From Tricholoma matsutake (Eukaryota > Basidiomycota > Agaricomycetes > Agaricales > Tricholomataceae), in contig AP026538.1 in assembly GCA_026075535.2 (NCBI GenBank), forward strand, positions 13,834,337-13,898,336: a DNA stretch of 64,000 bases, written 5' to 3'. How positions within the stretch are numbered: position 1 is the first letter of the stretch; every line of letters starts with the position of its first letter. Of the stretch, positions 10,598-21,454 are shown piece after piece. The notes under the pieces are model-generated. The model was not told the origin of the DNA. It saw only the letters and a list, made by a program, of their open reading frames with translations, and made no database searches. The position numbers and the translations under genes are program-made.

Positions 10598-12083
10598 TTA
10601 CTTCCTATGATGATAGGGCTTCAACAATAGCGGCTGTTCAACCTGCGCTGTTGAAGTCACTGCAGGGCCGTGCGTCGTCCCATCCCCCTGTTAATGACGA
10701 GACCAGTCAATACCCAGATTATTGAATTTCATAAAGGAAGTTACTTACAAACCACGAGGTTGGGAATCCGGCATCAAAAGGGGTCGCAGATTCGAGTTCC
10801 TTGACCTGTTCATCCGTCAAAGAAATTTCAAGGGCTTCAATGTTTTCATAGAGATGCTCGACTTTACGACCCCCGATGATTGGAAACACGAAGGGAACCT
10901 TGTGCATAACGTATGCAATCGCAACTGTGATGTTTGACCGATGAGAAGATAGATGGATGATCAGATAGCCAAACGCATATTACCTGCAGTGATGTTCTTG
11001 GCTCCCACTTCATTAGCAACCTTCTCGAGAACTGCGCATACTTTCTTCTCTTTGTCGGTACGTTTCCAATTGGGGCCTTCAGCCGTGCGACCGTGCTCTC
11101 CCGTGGCTGATCGCCTTTCTTCTTCATCGTCTGTTCTGAATTTCCCCCCCGCCAGCACCCTCCACGGAGAAAGCGCCATTCCTGAAAACCATTATTTGAG
11201 GAGTCCCCAGGGAAATTTTCCCTCTCACCTTCAGCACGCGCCATTGGGATAATTTCCCGCTCGATGTCGCGGAACATGACATTCCAAGCGCCTTGGTAGA
11301 CACTGAAAGGCGTCAAAGCATGATCTCGCGCATATTGATTTGCCCGGGAGACGACCCAAGCCGGCGTATCGGAGACTCCCTACAAAAAAGTGCGCATAAG
11401 TAATAGGTACACTATACCAGATATCCAAAGAAATCACAAGGTAGAGCACTTTGCCCGCTTGGACCAGGGTATGCAACGAGCGCATGACCTCCTCGATGCT
11501 AGTCTCATAGTCCCACCAATGGACGTATAAGAGATCGATATAGGTTGTTCTGAGCTTCTCAAGCGAATCGCGGACAGAGATGTGGAGGGATTTAGTGTTG
11601 TTACCAAGATACATGACCTGCTGCGCAAAATTCGGATTCGTCGCTTTGTAATTAGCGGAGTACTAGGAATAACTGTGAACTTCCATGAAAATCCTGTCTT
11701 AACTTTGCGACAAACCTTGGTAGCGATGAACAATTGGTCGCGAATTCCTCGTTTCTCAGCCCATTCACCGATAATCTTCTCAGATGTCTCATCTTGGCTG
11801 TAGATACACCTGTTACTCTTAAGATATCAGAGTCAGAGGAAGCGTATACTTGCTAGTTATTAGCAGTGTCAATAAAATTTCCTCCAGCATCAAAATACGC
11901 GTCAAGGAGCTTCAAGCTTGTTTCTTTATCCATAAATCCTAGAGCAGTGCTCCATCGTTCCTTATTGCCGACGCTCATGGCACCAAGCACGAGTGGAGAA
12001 ACATGGACACCCGCATTCGTCGATAAACGCCTGTAGACACCAAGTTTGGTAGGTGGTGCGGGTGCGGGTTGCCAGAGAGACAT
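10598..12083 (-). CDS. aldo-keto reductase, aryl-alcohol dehydrogenase type, 7 exons, 383 aa
   Basis: Exons are 11854-12083, 11716-11797, 11438-11662, 11229-11379, 10984-11181, 10749-10924 and 10598-10687 (1152 nt). The start is the ATG at 12083 ([15 protein letters not shown]), where family members begin; an upstream in-frame ATG at 12137 adds an unlikely leader. The product should be a cytosolic NADPH-dependent reductase of aldehydes or ketones with a TIM-barrel fold. The tetrad is visible: Asp72 (FIDTANN), Tyr77 (spanning intron 1), Lys104 (IATK) and His152 (YVHWW). The [17 protein letters not shown] and [12 protein letters not shown] blocks are in family order, and length is usual. Introns 2-6 are GT-AG and intron 1 is GC-AG. 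There are no stops or frameshifts, unlike all its neighbours. Substrate cannot be told. Confidence 0.9.
11798..11853 (-). other. GC-AG intron 1 of the aldo-keto reductase
   Basis: The donor GCAAGT (11853-11848) and acceptor ACAG (11798) are the only pair that joins aat-aac-ta to c-caa-gat and gives the invariant Tyr of the NNYQ motif. The GTATAC four bases downstream would retain an in-frame TAG. Confidence 0.75.
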
Positions 12084-12960
12084 TGCAGCTAGTAGAGCCG
12101 ATGGTGCCACAGCGCTGTCAGCGTCTTTTATATGCATTTGGAACTGATCATCGCCCGCGTCATGTGCCAGTGTTATGGGTCATAAGCCGGAGTTGCGATT
12201 GACTGTGCGATTGTGGGCCCATACCAGGTGTTGTATGGGGATTGGGCCTGATTAGGGCTAATTCGCCAAAGTCTGACTACACTTGGGAGTTTACCCTAGT
12301 TTACACTGCTAATGGATTCCGAAACCTGTCAGTGAATACTCTAGTCCTCGTAGAAGGCCCTTTAGAGCTTATTCGCAGCTGCCTTTGGACGGTTCCTTGA
12401 TCAGAATTTCTAGATCTGACCATACTTAATCAGACTCGGTCATAAGGCACTCACAGTATGATAAGTGTAACCGTTACTCCATGCGGAAACTCTCATCCTA
12501 AATCTTGATGCCTTGATTCGAAGCCCTTCCGGAGACCGTGAGAGGATGAGAGTACACTCCATAAATCATTGGACCCCAAAAAAGAACGACTGTTCAAGGT
12601 TGGTTCAAGACAACCCTGACTCAGTCAAAATTGATACAGTACATTTGTTGTCACTGAAAAAAACGTGCGCTGCGGGGGATTAAGTGGAGGTAGACGAGCG
12701 AGGCACGATAACACCTGCAATCCGACCCGTTAAAAACAGATCATATAATTTTCTCGTCACATGGAGAGATCTTCAGTTCTGATCTCTTGTAAATATATTC
12801 AATAGAGGCTCGCGTTTGAACATTTTAAGACGTGCGGCATGGTCATTAATTTACTTGCGAGGGAGGGTACTACACAACTATATACATTGAAAAACTAATC
12901 CATCCTCACACAAATGCGAGGGGCAGGCAACAATATTGATTAAAACTGAGAAATGAAAAA
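12084..12960. other. intergenic, upstream of the aldo-keto reductase; no gene seen
   Basis: This is where the promoter of the reductase should lie. No clear TATA or other motif was identified. Confidence 0.4.
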
Positions 12961-13430
12961 GAAAAAACCCTGTCCCCATGCAAAATGTGGGAGGGGGTCG
13001 TGATGCAGCTGCTGTTGTCCCTGGTGCTATTGTTGTCGTCGCTGTCCCCTCGTTGTTGTCCCACTTCATCACCCAGTCGTCGCTCTGTCTGTGTTGGTGT
13101 CCCTGCCCCCATCGTTGTCGTTGTCCCTGTCCCTCTCGCTGTCCCGCTCCGTTGTCGCTGTCGTTGCCATGCTGTTGTTGTATTGCCTGCTCCCATCTCT
13201 GTCCTCGTTGCTCTCCATGTCCACCCCGCAGGCAGCTGTGGTGGCGGTTGGGTGCGGTGGTGCTGATACCTCGTCATCCCCTGTCCTCAGTTTGTTGTTG
13301 TTTTCTGTCCTCGCACCCCCATCTACCCTGCGAGCAAGTTGCTCGCAGCAGCGGCAGGGAATGCTGGGTAATGCCATCATTGTCCCGTTGTTGTCCCCCA
13401 CGATGTCATAGAGGGTTGTGGTTGAACACG
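12960..13430. repeat. low-complexity GTTGTC/CTGTCC-rich tract with a GAGCAA-type palindrome
   Basis: Several overlapping open frames exist on both strands because the composition is simple (repeated gttgtc, tccctgtcc). None looks like a gene. A palindrome ctgcgagcaagttgctcgcag lies at about 13328-13348, a member of the dispersed hairpin family described elsewhere. Confidence 0.6.
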
Positions 13431-14033
13431 GACTCAGAGAGTGGATTGTTTGTTTGATCTGTACATGTGATGAGAAAAATCATGTGATCTGTTTTTCAGC
13501 GGGTTGGATTGCTTGAGACAGGCACGATTGTACTGGTGTTTTGCATGGATAAGGTAGATCTCGTTCAGAACCAACTTGATCACATGAAATGGGTGACATT
13601 TCAACAGACTTCTGCTGAAGTTTCTTAACAGCACATTATCAAAAAATCCCTTCCCACAGAGTTATTTAAACCATAGTATTCCAGGTGCTAATGAGTTTAC
13701 AATAGGAAAAACTTGGCTGCCATCAAGTTTCTCGAAGCAAGAACTTCTGGATGTGACAACATGGTCACAGCAGCCAGATTCAATGCTCACAAACCTAATG
13801 GCTACTCAGCCTCACCACTTTTGGAGAAAGTGAAGTGACATATCTTTAGGGAAGATATTTTGAAACATTTCTGTGGGGCCACAATTCGTCTAGCCAAATT
13901 TGATTCTGAATGAGAGTGGTGTTGTTTCTTTACCTTTCGCTTCCACCGCTCTAGGCTAGATTCTTGCTCCTTATGTTCTCTGCTGTTGCATCGATTGTGA
14001 CATTATTTTCTTTTGTTTTCTTTTGTTCTCAGG
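13431..14033. other. no gene supported
   Basis: The sequence is AT-moderate, with (ttttctttt) pyrimidine runs at about 14000-14030 that could be the 3' end of an intron (ttctcag at 14026-14032) before the downstream gene. Confidence 0.35.
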
Positions 14034-15898
14034 TCATGTCAGCCAATGTGGAAGGGCAGGGAGTGGGGGGAATTGCTCAGTTCTCACAGTCAGGGATGAC
14101 AGCAAATAGTTCTGAGAGTGGTCATGGGTCTGAACTCCTCTCTGATGCTCTTGAGTTGGCAGCTGTTGAGGTGGAGAAAGGTACTACTAATGTACAAAGT
14201 CCATTCACCAAAATCTCAGCACTTAGGCATGGCAAAACTGAGTGTGGGTAGAAAAATTTCAATGAGCATATAAGTGCTGTGCACAAGCCTCCATGCTTCC
14301 TTCATGTCGCACTGCAACCAGGATCACATAGTCCTCATAATAGTCTTTTCAGAATCATACAGGGCTGCATAACCAACACATTACTGCACCATTCTGCACT
14401 CAGGCAGGCCTGCAGATGGCCATGCAAGCTCACACACTCAGACTCATCTTGTTCATATTGGATTTGCTTTGGTATTTACTGCATTTACTCACATATAGTC
14501 AGGATCAAACAATCTGCACATTGACCTGCAATCACACATCCCTGTACAAGCACATTCTCGCAAGCATACTTCAGCACTGCATGGTTTGCATATAGCAGCA
14601 CAACATATTGATGTGGGCACTTCTGTTCTCGACACTCATACCCCTGCATCATCATGCACCCAGGGTGGCTCTCTTGCAACCACACAGTTACACACTCATG
14701 GTGCCCATGTCAAATTTATGCCTAACATGGGGGCATCAGATGTGCTTTTGCAGTCAGCTCATATCCCTGCTACAGATCCATGGTTGCAAGAATCAGCACC
14801 ACCCCAACTCATGTTGAACCCAGATCTTATTGCAGCAATAGCACAGCATTAGGCATCATTGGAGTGGCTCAGACTTCAGAGGGATTATTGGCCATATCTG
14901 GTATGGACATGGTAGCACCAATGTCAGTTGGTGGGCTGGCTCAGCCAAGTAGAAAGTACTTTTTTCAGACAATTACCAATGTTATGAGTGAACTCCTGAA
15001 TGTGGTAATCAGGGAGCTGAAGGGTTCAAGAACTACATACTGCTTGCTCTCTGCACAAACCAGAGCTACCAACACTTTTGATATGGAGATTGGCATGAAT
15101 GAGAATGAGAGGGGAAAAATCAGTTTGAAACAAAAGATGTTGACTGCTGCAAGGGACCATTACCTCTCGACAGATGCCTTCACTGAGATACATGAGAACT
15201 TTGTCCACAGGATGAGAAAGTACCTTGTCCTGGGTGACAACACAGATGCAGGTGGTGCAAGGGCCCTAGACTGTGCAGATATGTTTCTGGAATTCTTCAG
15301 TGTCATTGCATCCAGGCCAGATTTCACTCTTGACTGGTCATTGTACAGAGGCTACTTCATTGAAACCTACTCATGGGTGGGTCAGAGAGATGATAGTCAT
15401 GGTTTGATTTTCAATGACAACCTATTCCAAAAATCCAAAATAAAGAACATTATCCCCTTGGTTCTGGAACACTTGAAGCAACCCTCATCCAGTTCATCAA
15501 CCTATGGGGGTAACCAAGGTGCTGGTAGCTCTCAGCAGCAGGCAATACAATGGGAATACAGGGTAGGGGTTGTGGAGTGCAGGGTGGAGGTACATTTACT
15601 GCTGGTTGGCTATCCTCAGTTTTTTCTGCGCTCCTTCCCACCCCCCTTTTGATCCCACCAGCATCCTAAAATGTTATCTCTGCACAGAACCCCACCTCCA
15701 CAAGGATCACAAGGAAAAGCAGAGCAAATAGTGCTCAAACAAGGGAAATGGGTGGTCAAACTTCTTGGAAGCAGAGTTGTCTGCATCACATATAATGTTA
15801 GCCCACTTGGCTGCAGACAAGGCCTCTCCTGTATCTATAATCACTCCTGGTCCTTGTGTGGCAATCTCGTGCATGAATTGGCAAGATCCAACACTTGA
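14034..15898 (+). pseudogene. unrecognised, probably degraded gene with a CCCH-like cysteine cluster near its end
   Basis: The longest open frame, 14780-15652 (290 codons), contains a dense conserved-looking segment: SLKQKMLTAARDHYLSTDAF, HRMRKYLVLGDNTDAGG, ALDCADMFLEFFSVIASRPD, and YFIETYSWVGQRDDSHGLIF. It ends in a Ser/Gly/Gln-rich stretch. About 50 bp on, in other frames, come CYLCTEPHLHKDHK (C-x2-C) and CITYNVSPLGCRQGLSCIYNH, a C-x9-C-x5-C-x3-H cluster followed by LCGN, as in CCCH zinc fingers. Upstream, MSANVEGQG at 14036 may be an N-terminal exon following an acceptor. I think it is a multi-copy basidiomycete family of unknown function, now broken by frame changes. It is not a KDZ, copia or gypsy protein. 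Confidence 0.4.
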
Positions 15899-17605
15899 GG
15901 ATATTTTCCCCATTGTAACCAAACTCAAGGCAGATGCATGAGAGGCTGCCCTGGAGGATGTGCACATCCTTGATGAGTTCAATGACATACCGACAGGTCT
16001 TTGGCAAGGTTTCTATTGCAGCTTAGAAAATTTCTCCTTATCTTGCATGTCCATTCTGCCAAACCATTATGTATTGCAAGAAGATGAAGATTTTATTATT
16101 GCAAAATACAAGGTCTTTACTCTCCCCCTGGTGTTTTGTGTAATGGCATGGAACCCATGGAATCTGCACAGAATGGGGTGATCCCAAGTGACCTATTTTT
16201 TGGTGTTTCCCATTCCGCACAGATCCACATGGATTCTGAGTCATGTCATGTGGAAGCATGGAATTTGCTTGGACTATTCCATGTTAAATTTAATTTACTC
16301 AGACTAGGACTGAAACCAGTCTGAGCTCAGTCTGTGTGAGTCCAAGTAGAATGCTATTATGTTAGAAAAATATTGTAACCAGTGATAATTGAACTTCTAG
16401 ATCTGTAAGTACTATTTGGATCACATGACTCACGTGCATGTTCAAGAATGCATCAACAATCACTGTTGATCAATCAACCACCACCACCACCACTCTCGAT
16501 GGAGTCAAACTCAGACTTAGTCATCCATTTAGTTCATCAATTTAGTCAGGTGTTCAAAGTTCAAAGTTCACCACATTATGTTAAACACTGGTTATACTGC
16601 TACTGCCTGCAGCAGAGAAGTCAACATAATGTAGAATGAGGCAGTTTGAGGCCATAATATCATGGTTTCCAAAGGTGGAAGTGTCAGTAGAGACATATTT
16701 ATATTATTGTCATTTGTTTGGCACCTTAGGTGCTTAAGCTGTGCTTGTTTATAAGCTGGCTCATGGACTGCTTAAGATGCTTAAGGTGCTCAGTGCTTAA
16801 GCACATAAAGTAGTCCCAAATATTGAATATTAGGGTTGTTCACAGTAGTCATTTTTGGGCCATTTTCAGCTCATTTCATTTTTATTCTCATTTTTCAAAA
16901 ATGGACATCAGAATGAGAGAAGAATGAACCAAAAAATGATCATTTTTGAAAAATTGAATCCTACCCTCGCTTATGCAAAAATGGTCATGTTCATGTTCAT
17001 TTTCGCATTCCATTTTTATTGTTCTTTCAAACTCTGCTCTGATGCCTAATCCTTTGCAGTAACCACCACCACCGATGACATTGTCCCCCTCCCTCCCTCC
17101 TCTACCACCACCACAAGTCCTTCACCACCTGCCATTGCCACTCCCATGGTCACTTCTACATCAACTAATGCCACCAACCATTGCAAACCAACCACATTGG
17201 CTCAAAACAACAACAGAGGTCATTTGGGCCCTAGGTGATTATTTTTTGAGTTCTTTTCTTTTCTTTTCAATTAGCTAATGTTCTAAATTGCTTTTTCTAG
17301 GTTTTATCTACCATGAGATGGCACACCCACACCCATGCCACTGCTATGAGCACCTGCTTGTGGGGTGGGAATGAGCAACTAGCATGGCAATGATGGGGAG
17401 GGCGCAATGATGAAAAAGAAGGGGAACCACAATGACAAATCAATGGGACAGGACACTGATAACGAGGGGACACAACGACGCAACAACAAATGATGCAATG
17501 ATGCAATGATGCAACACCTGGCTGCACTGCCCCCACATGCCATGTCACATGCCCAAATGATGACATCATCATCTGGGCTAACTCACTTACAAGGATGCAA
17601 CTACC
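15899..17605. other. non-coding repeat-type sequence
   Basis: It contains an AT-rich foldback (cattttt...aaaaatg words) at 16850-16960, a tract of gcttaag/cttaagc words at 16720-16810, and one hairpin-plus-intron-like cassette at about 17220-17360 with a GAGCA-type palindrome. No gene is supported. Confidence 0.5.
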
Positions 17606-17610
17606 CTACC

Positions 17611-17882
17611 TGTTGGAGCAGACTATATACGCTGCACAGGGGAAGAGACAACACGTTCCTTACAACCTACCTGGGGTTTAGTTAGACTTACAGCTAGGGT
17701 TAGCAGAGGTAAGAACACTGTATTCCTACTACGGTACAGGTTCTCCTTATATACATAATATTAAGGATGTCACATGACTTGGGAATGTGTTTACCGCATG
17801 TATGCGCAGTAAGCGCAGTAACATGCGTATGCTGCATGTATCGCCTCATGTATACAGCATGCATCAGGGATTAATTTCAACA
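17611..17882 (-). repeat. 3' LTR of the copia element
   Basis: 272 bp; it matches 23030-23301 with two differences (near 17631 and 17826). Left flank is the CTACC target duplication. Confidence 0.95.
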
Positions 17883-17893
17883 CCCCCCCTCAA
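17883..17893 (-). promoter_or_regulatory. polypurine tract of the copia element
   Basis: On the element strand tttgagggggg directly precedes the 3' LTR, the expected position for the plus-strand primer. Confidence 0.75.
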
Positions 17894-17914
17894 ACTGTAC
17901 AGCGCTCTAAGCAG

Positions 17915-20900
17915 CTAAGTTTGAATCTCGAAAGTAATTCCGAGAGAGTCTCTAAATTTCCTGAATAGGACAGCGCCAAGGTTCTTTGTGAACATGTCAG
18001 CCAGATTATCACTTCCAGGAATGAAAATGACTGTGACTTTGTCATTTTCTATGCATTCGCGGGTGTAGTGGTAGCGAATGTCTATATGTTTGGTCCTTCT
18101 TTCCTGAACTGGATTTGATCCAATAAAGATGGATCCTTGATTATCAGCGCAGATTGGTACGCGCTTCAGTGTATATCCAAGTTCCTGGAATAAGGACTCT
18201 ATCCACACTATCTGCCGACAAGTGTCGGAGAGAGCCATGTATTCGGCTTCTGTGGATGACAGTGCTACAGTTTTTTGTAAACGGGACTGCCAGCACACAA
18301 TGCCACTCGCCAGAGTAGCAAAGTAACCCGTTGTAGATCGGCGCTTGACAGTGTCAGCTGCCCAATCAGAATCTGTGAAGGCCTGTAGCCCCTCGGATTT
18401 CTCTCCATCATAGACTATACTGTACTTCTGGGTTCCCACCAGATAGCGCATTATGTACATTGCTTTGTCTAGATGTTCTTGGCTAGGATTAGCCGAGAAT
18501 TGCGACATCTTGATTACCGCGTAAGCGATATCAGGTCGCGTTCCGAGCATCAGATACAATAAAGATCCGATCACAGACTGATATTTTGATCTAAGCGCCG
18601 CGTTTGGCGTCGCTGTGTTCTCCGACGGTTTGTAGCCAGTCGGGAGCGGAGTGGGGGCAATCTTGGCATTTGTCATCTCGAACCTCTCAAGCACTTTGGC
18701 GAGATATTCTGTTTGATCGAGTTTGACTTTTGCAGCGGTCTGGGTGACGTGCATGCCTAAGAATTCTGTGACTTTTTCAGTACTATGGCACTCCCAATGC
18801 TTCAGGCAAGCATTCTTCTTTTCATCCACAAGTTTCTTGTTCTTGCCCATGAACAAGCCATCATCAACATAGACTAGCGCAATAATGATGCTGCCTGTCT
18901 TAGGATCCTTGTGTATGAAGATGCCGGCATCGGAGCTGGCGCGCACGAACCCAATGGTGCGCATAAATGCCTCTAGCTCTCTCCACCATGCTAGTGAAGC
19001 CTGTTTAAGGCCATACAATGCTCGGCATAAGCGCATTACTTTGCGCTCTTTACCCTCAAGTCTGAAACCCTCGGGTTGATCCATATAGATCTCCTCATCA
19101 AGTTTGCCGTATAAAAATGCGGTTTTTACATCTAGACCGGTCATATACATGCCTTCTAGAGACGCAAGGGCAAACATGAGGCGTACGGTCTCGTAGCGGA
19201 CTACTGGTGAGAAAATCTCATCAAAGTCAACGCCTTCAACTTGTGAAAAGCCTTTGGCCACGAGTCTGGCTCGTTTTCTTCCGTCCGATTTCACGGAGAA
19301 AACCCATCTATTTTTGATCGTTTTTCGATCATGTGGAAGATCGACGATGTCATAGACTTGTCGCTTGCAAAGAGCCTCTAACTCTTCACGACAAGCCTGT
19401 TTCCACTCAAGTTGCTGCTGCCGGGGTAGGCGCGCAATATCGCGAAATTGGTTTGGAACTAGGCTTTTTCCACTTGATGGTGTGACTGCTTTTGACAACA
19501 GCCAGCAGATAAGCTCATCTCCACCTTCCTTGGTTATCTTTTTAATATAACCTGCTTCGTCCGGTTCCCCCATTGGGTGATCATGTTCTTGATTATTGGA
19601 ATCGGGCACACTCTTGTGGGGTGCCGAACTCGGTCCAGCAACCGGTTCTTGCTGTTGAGGTCGTGGTCGTGTTCGGTTATGATCCGAATCTTGACCCACA
19701 GACTTCTTCCAATATCGATCACGTGCAATGTCTCTCTCTATGTCAGAGGGGAGTCGCTGTTCTCCATAGGTATTGCCGGGACGGTTTGGGATTTTCCTCT
19801 GCCTGCCTGATCGACGGGGCAATTGCTGCCATTCCTGTTGATCTTCACGTCTTGGACGAAAGTCCTCAGTGCTAACTGGAGGCGGCGGAGGAGGAGCGTT
19901 AGTCGCATCGTCATGCGCCTTTTGCTCGCTTGGTAAATCATCATCATCATCTTCTGATGATGGAGGAAGGGGCGGATTTTGTGGCGGTATAGGGTCATCG
20001 CCATCCGTTCCAGATGAGTGGTCGTCATCTTCTGGTTCTGGTGGAAAATCACCAAGGTCTGTCTTGGCAGGAGTTTTAGCTCCGGGACAGCATGGGAACA
20101 TCGTTTCATCAAATAGTGCCGTAGCACCAATGAATATTGCGCCGTTTCGTCGCATGAAACGATATGCTTTAATGCCATCTTCTACTCCAAGGTACGTCAT
20201 TAGCTCTGATCGAGGAGACAATGTTGTTGGACGTTTTTCCTTTGGTAGATAGACATAAGCACCGCAACCGAAGACCTTCAGATTGTTTAGATCTGGGCGG
20301 ACCTTTGTCAGGTCCTCAAAAGGTGTCAGCCATTTCAGGCGCCTTATTGGGGTTCGGTTGTATAAATGTGTTGCATGTTCTATGCAAAATTCCCACCATG
20401 ATTGTGGTAGACAAGCGGTGAATCGCAGGGTTTGCGACTTTTCCATTATTGTCCTTATAGCGCGCTCTGCGCGCCCATTCTGTTGATGAACGTGGGGTGC
20501 AGACATCTCTATTTTGATGCCTAAATCCTTGAGCTGTTTTTGTAGCTCACGATCCTTGAACTCCCCCCCTGGATCGACACGCCAGCGCTTGATTGTAGCG
20601 CCATATTGGGTCTTAGCCATCGCTTGAAATTGTCTAATCGCTGCAGCAGCGTCAGATTTCTTTCTAAGGCATTGGACCCAAATATGTGACGTTTTGTCAT
20701 CCAGAAATACAATGAAGTATTTATGTTTGTGGTACGATAGTACTGGGAGTTCCTTTAGGTCGGAATGTATTAATTCAAAGGATTTGTCAGCTCGTGAGTC
20801 TGACTCGGGAAAAGATTTTGAGGTCATTTTCCCTTCTGCACACCCTGGACATATAATTTTGTCTTTAGGAATAATTAAATTCCTTGGGAATTTTATGGTG

Positions 20901-21427
20901 CTTTTAGGCATTTTCCCTAGCGCCTCTTTGGATGGGTGTCCAAGTCGCCTATGCCAAGTCAAGTAGTCAGCGACATAAATGGTCACGACATTAACCTTTT
21001 TGGTGCTCAATATATGAGTCCGAGCCCAATAGATCGTGTCATTCCTCCTTAGAGGGACACAATGCATGATTGGGTTTCCATGCTCGATGAATGAAATGTA
21101 TGCGGAGGAACCATGCACATCACTTCCGTCTTGTAAAAAGACCCCCATTGACATCAATCGAGTATTAATGTCAGGTATGTAGTAGACGGGGTATAGCCGC
21201 ATTTCACGCGTCTCTGACTTCCCATTACATACTACCTGGTGTCTAATGAAGACTGCTCCTTTTCCTACTATATGAGTAGTACCAGTGGCCGTTTGGACCA
21301 AGGTAGAGTCCTTTCTCGGTAAAGGCTCGTAAGAAGCGAAATCTTTCATTTCACCAGTGAAGTGTTTTGATGCGCCTGAATCTATGATCCAGTCGGCACC
21401 TTTCTTACAATCTCCCTTTGCACACAT
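17915..21427 (-). CDS. pol: copia pol polyprotein (protease-integrase-RT-RNase H), 1170 aa
   Basis: Domains are in copia order. The aspartic protease motif DWIIDSGASKH is at residues 12-22. The GAG-pre-integrase/zinc region has HRRLGHP and CPGCAEGK (about 158-205). The integrase core shows HSDLKE, RVDPGGEF and NGRAERA as the D,D,E residues. A Pro/Asp-rich linker carries DDDDD runs and RSGRQRKIP. The reverse transcriptase has LVAKGFSQVEGVDF and the YVDD catalytic motif near 18,870. RNase H has AFTDSDWAAD and ALSSTEAEYMALS. No stop or frameshift is seen. The only ATG is at 21427, but the frame is open upstream to a TAG at 21455-21457, beyond which gag continues in the same frame. Pol may therefore be made by readthrough or by initiation at this ATG. 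Confidence 0.95.
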   Translation of the reverse strand: MCAKGDCKKGADWIIDSGASKHFTGEMKDFASYEPLPRKDSTLVQTATGTTHIVGKGAVFIRHQVVCNGKSETREMRLYPVYYIPDINTRLMSMGVFLQDGSDVHGSSAYISFIEHGNPIMHCVPLRRNDTIYWARTHILSTKKVNVVTIYVADYLTWHRRLGHPSKEALGKMPKSTIKFPRNLIIPKDKIICPGCAEGKMTSKSFPESDSRADKSFELIHSDLKELPVLSYHKHKYFIVFLDDKTSHIWVQCLRKKSDAAAAIRQFQAMAKTQYGATIKRWRVDPGGEFKDRELQKQLKDLGIKIEMSAPHVHQQNGRAERAIRTIMEKSQTLRFTACLPQSWWEFCIEHATHLYNRTPIRRLKWLTPFEDLTKVRPDLNNLKVFGCGAYVYLPKEKRPTTLSPRSELMTYLGVEDGIKAYRFMRRNGAIFIGATALFDETMFPCCPGAKTPAKTDLGDFPPEPEDDDHSSGTDGDDPIPPQNPPLPPSSEDDDDDLPSEQKAHDDATNAPPPPPPVSTEDFRPRREDQQEWQQLPRRSGRQRKIPNRPGNTYGEQRLPSDIERDIARDRYWKKSVGQDSDHNRTRPRPQQQEPVAGPSSAPHKSVPDSNNQEHDHPMGEPDEAGYIKKITKEGGDELICWLLSKAVTPSSGKSLVPNQFRDIARLPRQQQLEWKQACREELEALCKRQVYDIVDLPHDRKTIKNRWVFSVKSDGRKRARLVAKGFSQVEGVDFDEIFSPVVRYETVRLMFALASLEGMYMTGLDVKTAFLYGKLDEEIYMDQPEGFRLEGKERKVMRLCRALYGLKQASLAWWRELEAFMRTIGFVRASSDAGIFIHKDPKTGSIIIALVYVDDGLFMGKNKKLVDEKKNACLKHWECHSTEKVTEFLGMHVTQTAAKVKLDQTEYLAKVLERFEMTNAKIAPTPLPTGYKPSENTATPNAALRSKYQSVIGSLLYLMLGTRPDIAYAVIKMSQFSANPSQEHLDKAMYIMRYLVGTQKYSIVYDGEKSEGLQAFTDSDWAADTVKRRSTTGYFATLASGIVCWQSRLQKTVALSSTEAEYMALSDTCRQIVWIESLFQELGYTLKRVPICADNQGSIFIGSNPVQERRTKHIDIRYHYTRECIENDKVTVIFIPGSDNLADMFTKNLGAVLFRKFRDSLGITFEIQT

Positions 21428-21454
21428 AGCACATATATTAAGATCTACATAATT

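Noticed and set aside
12138..12900. Divergent gene sharing the reductase promoter
   Set aside because: No open frame or exon-like series was seen on the plus strand.
18885..20966. Plus-strand frames within the copia pol
   Set aside because: They are shadows of the intact minus-strand polyprotein.
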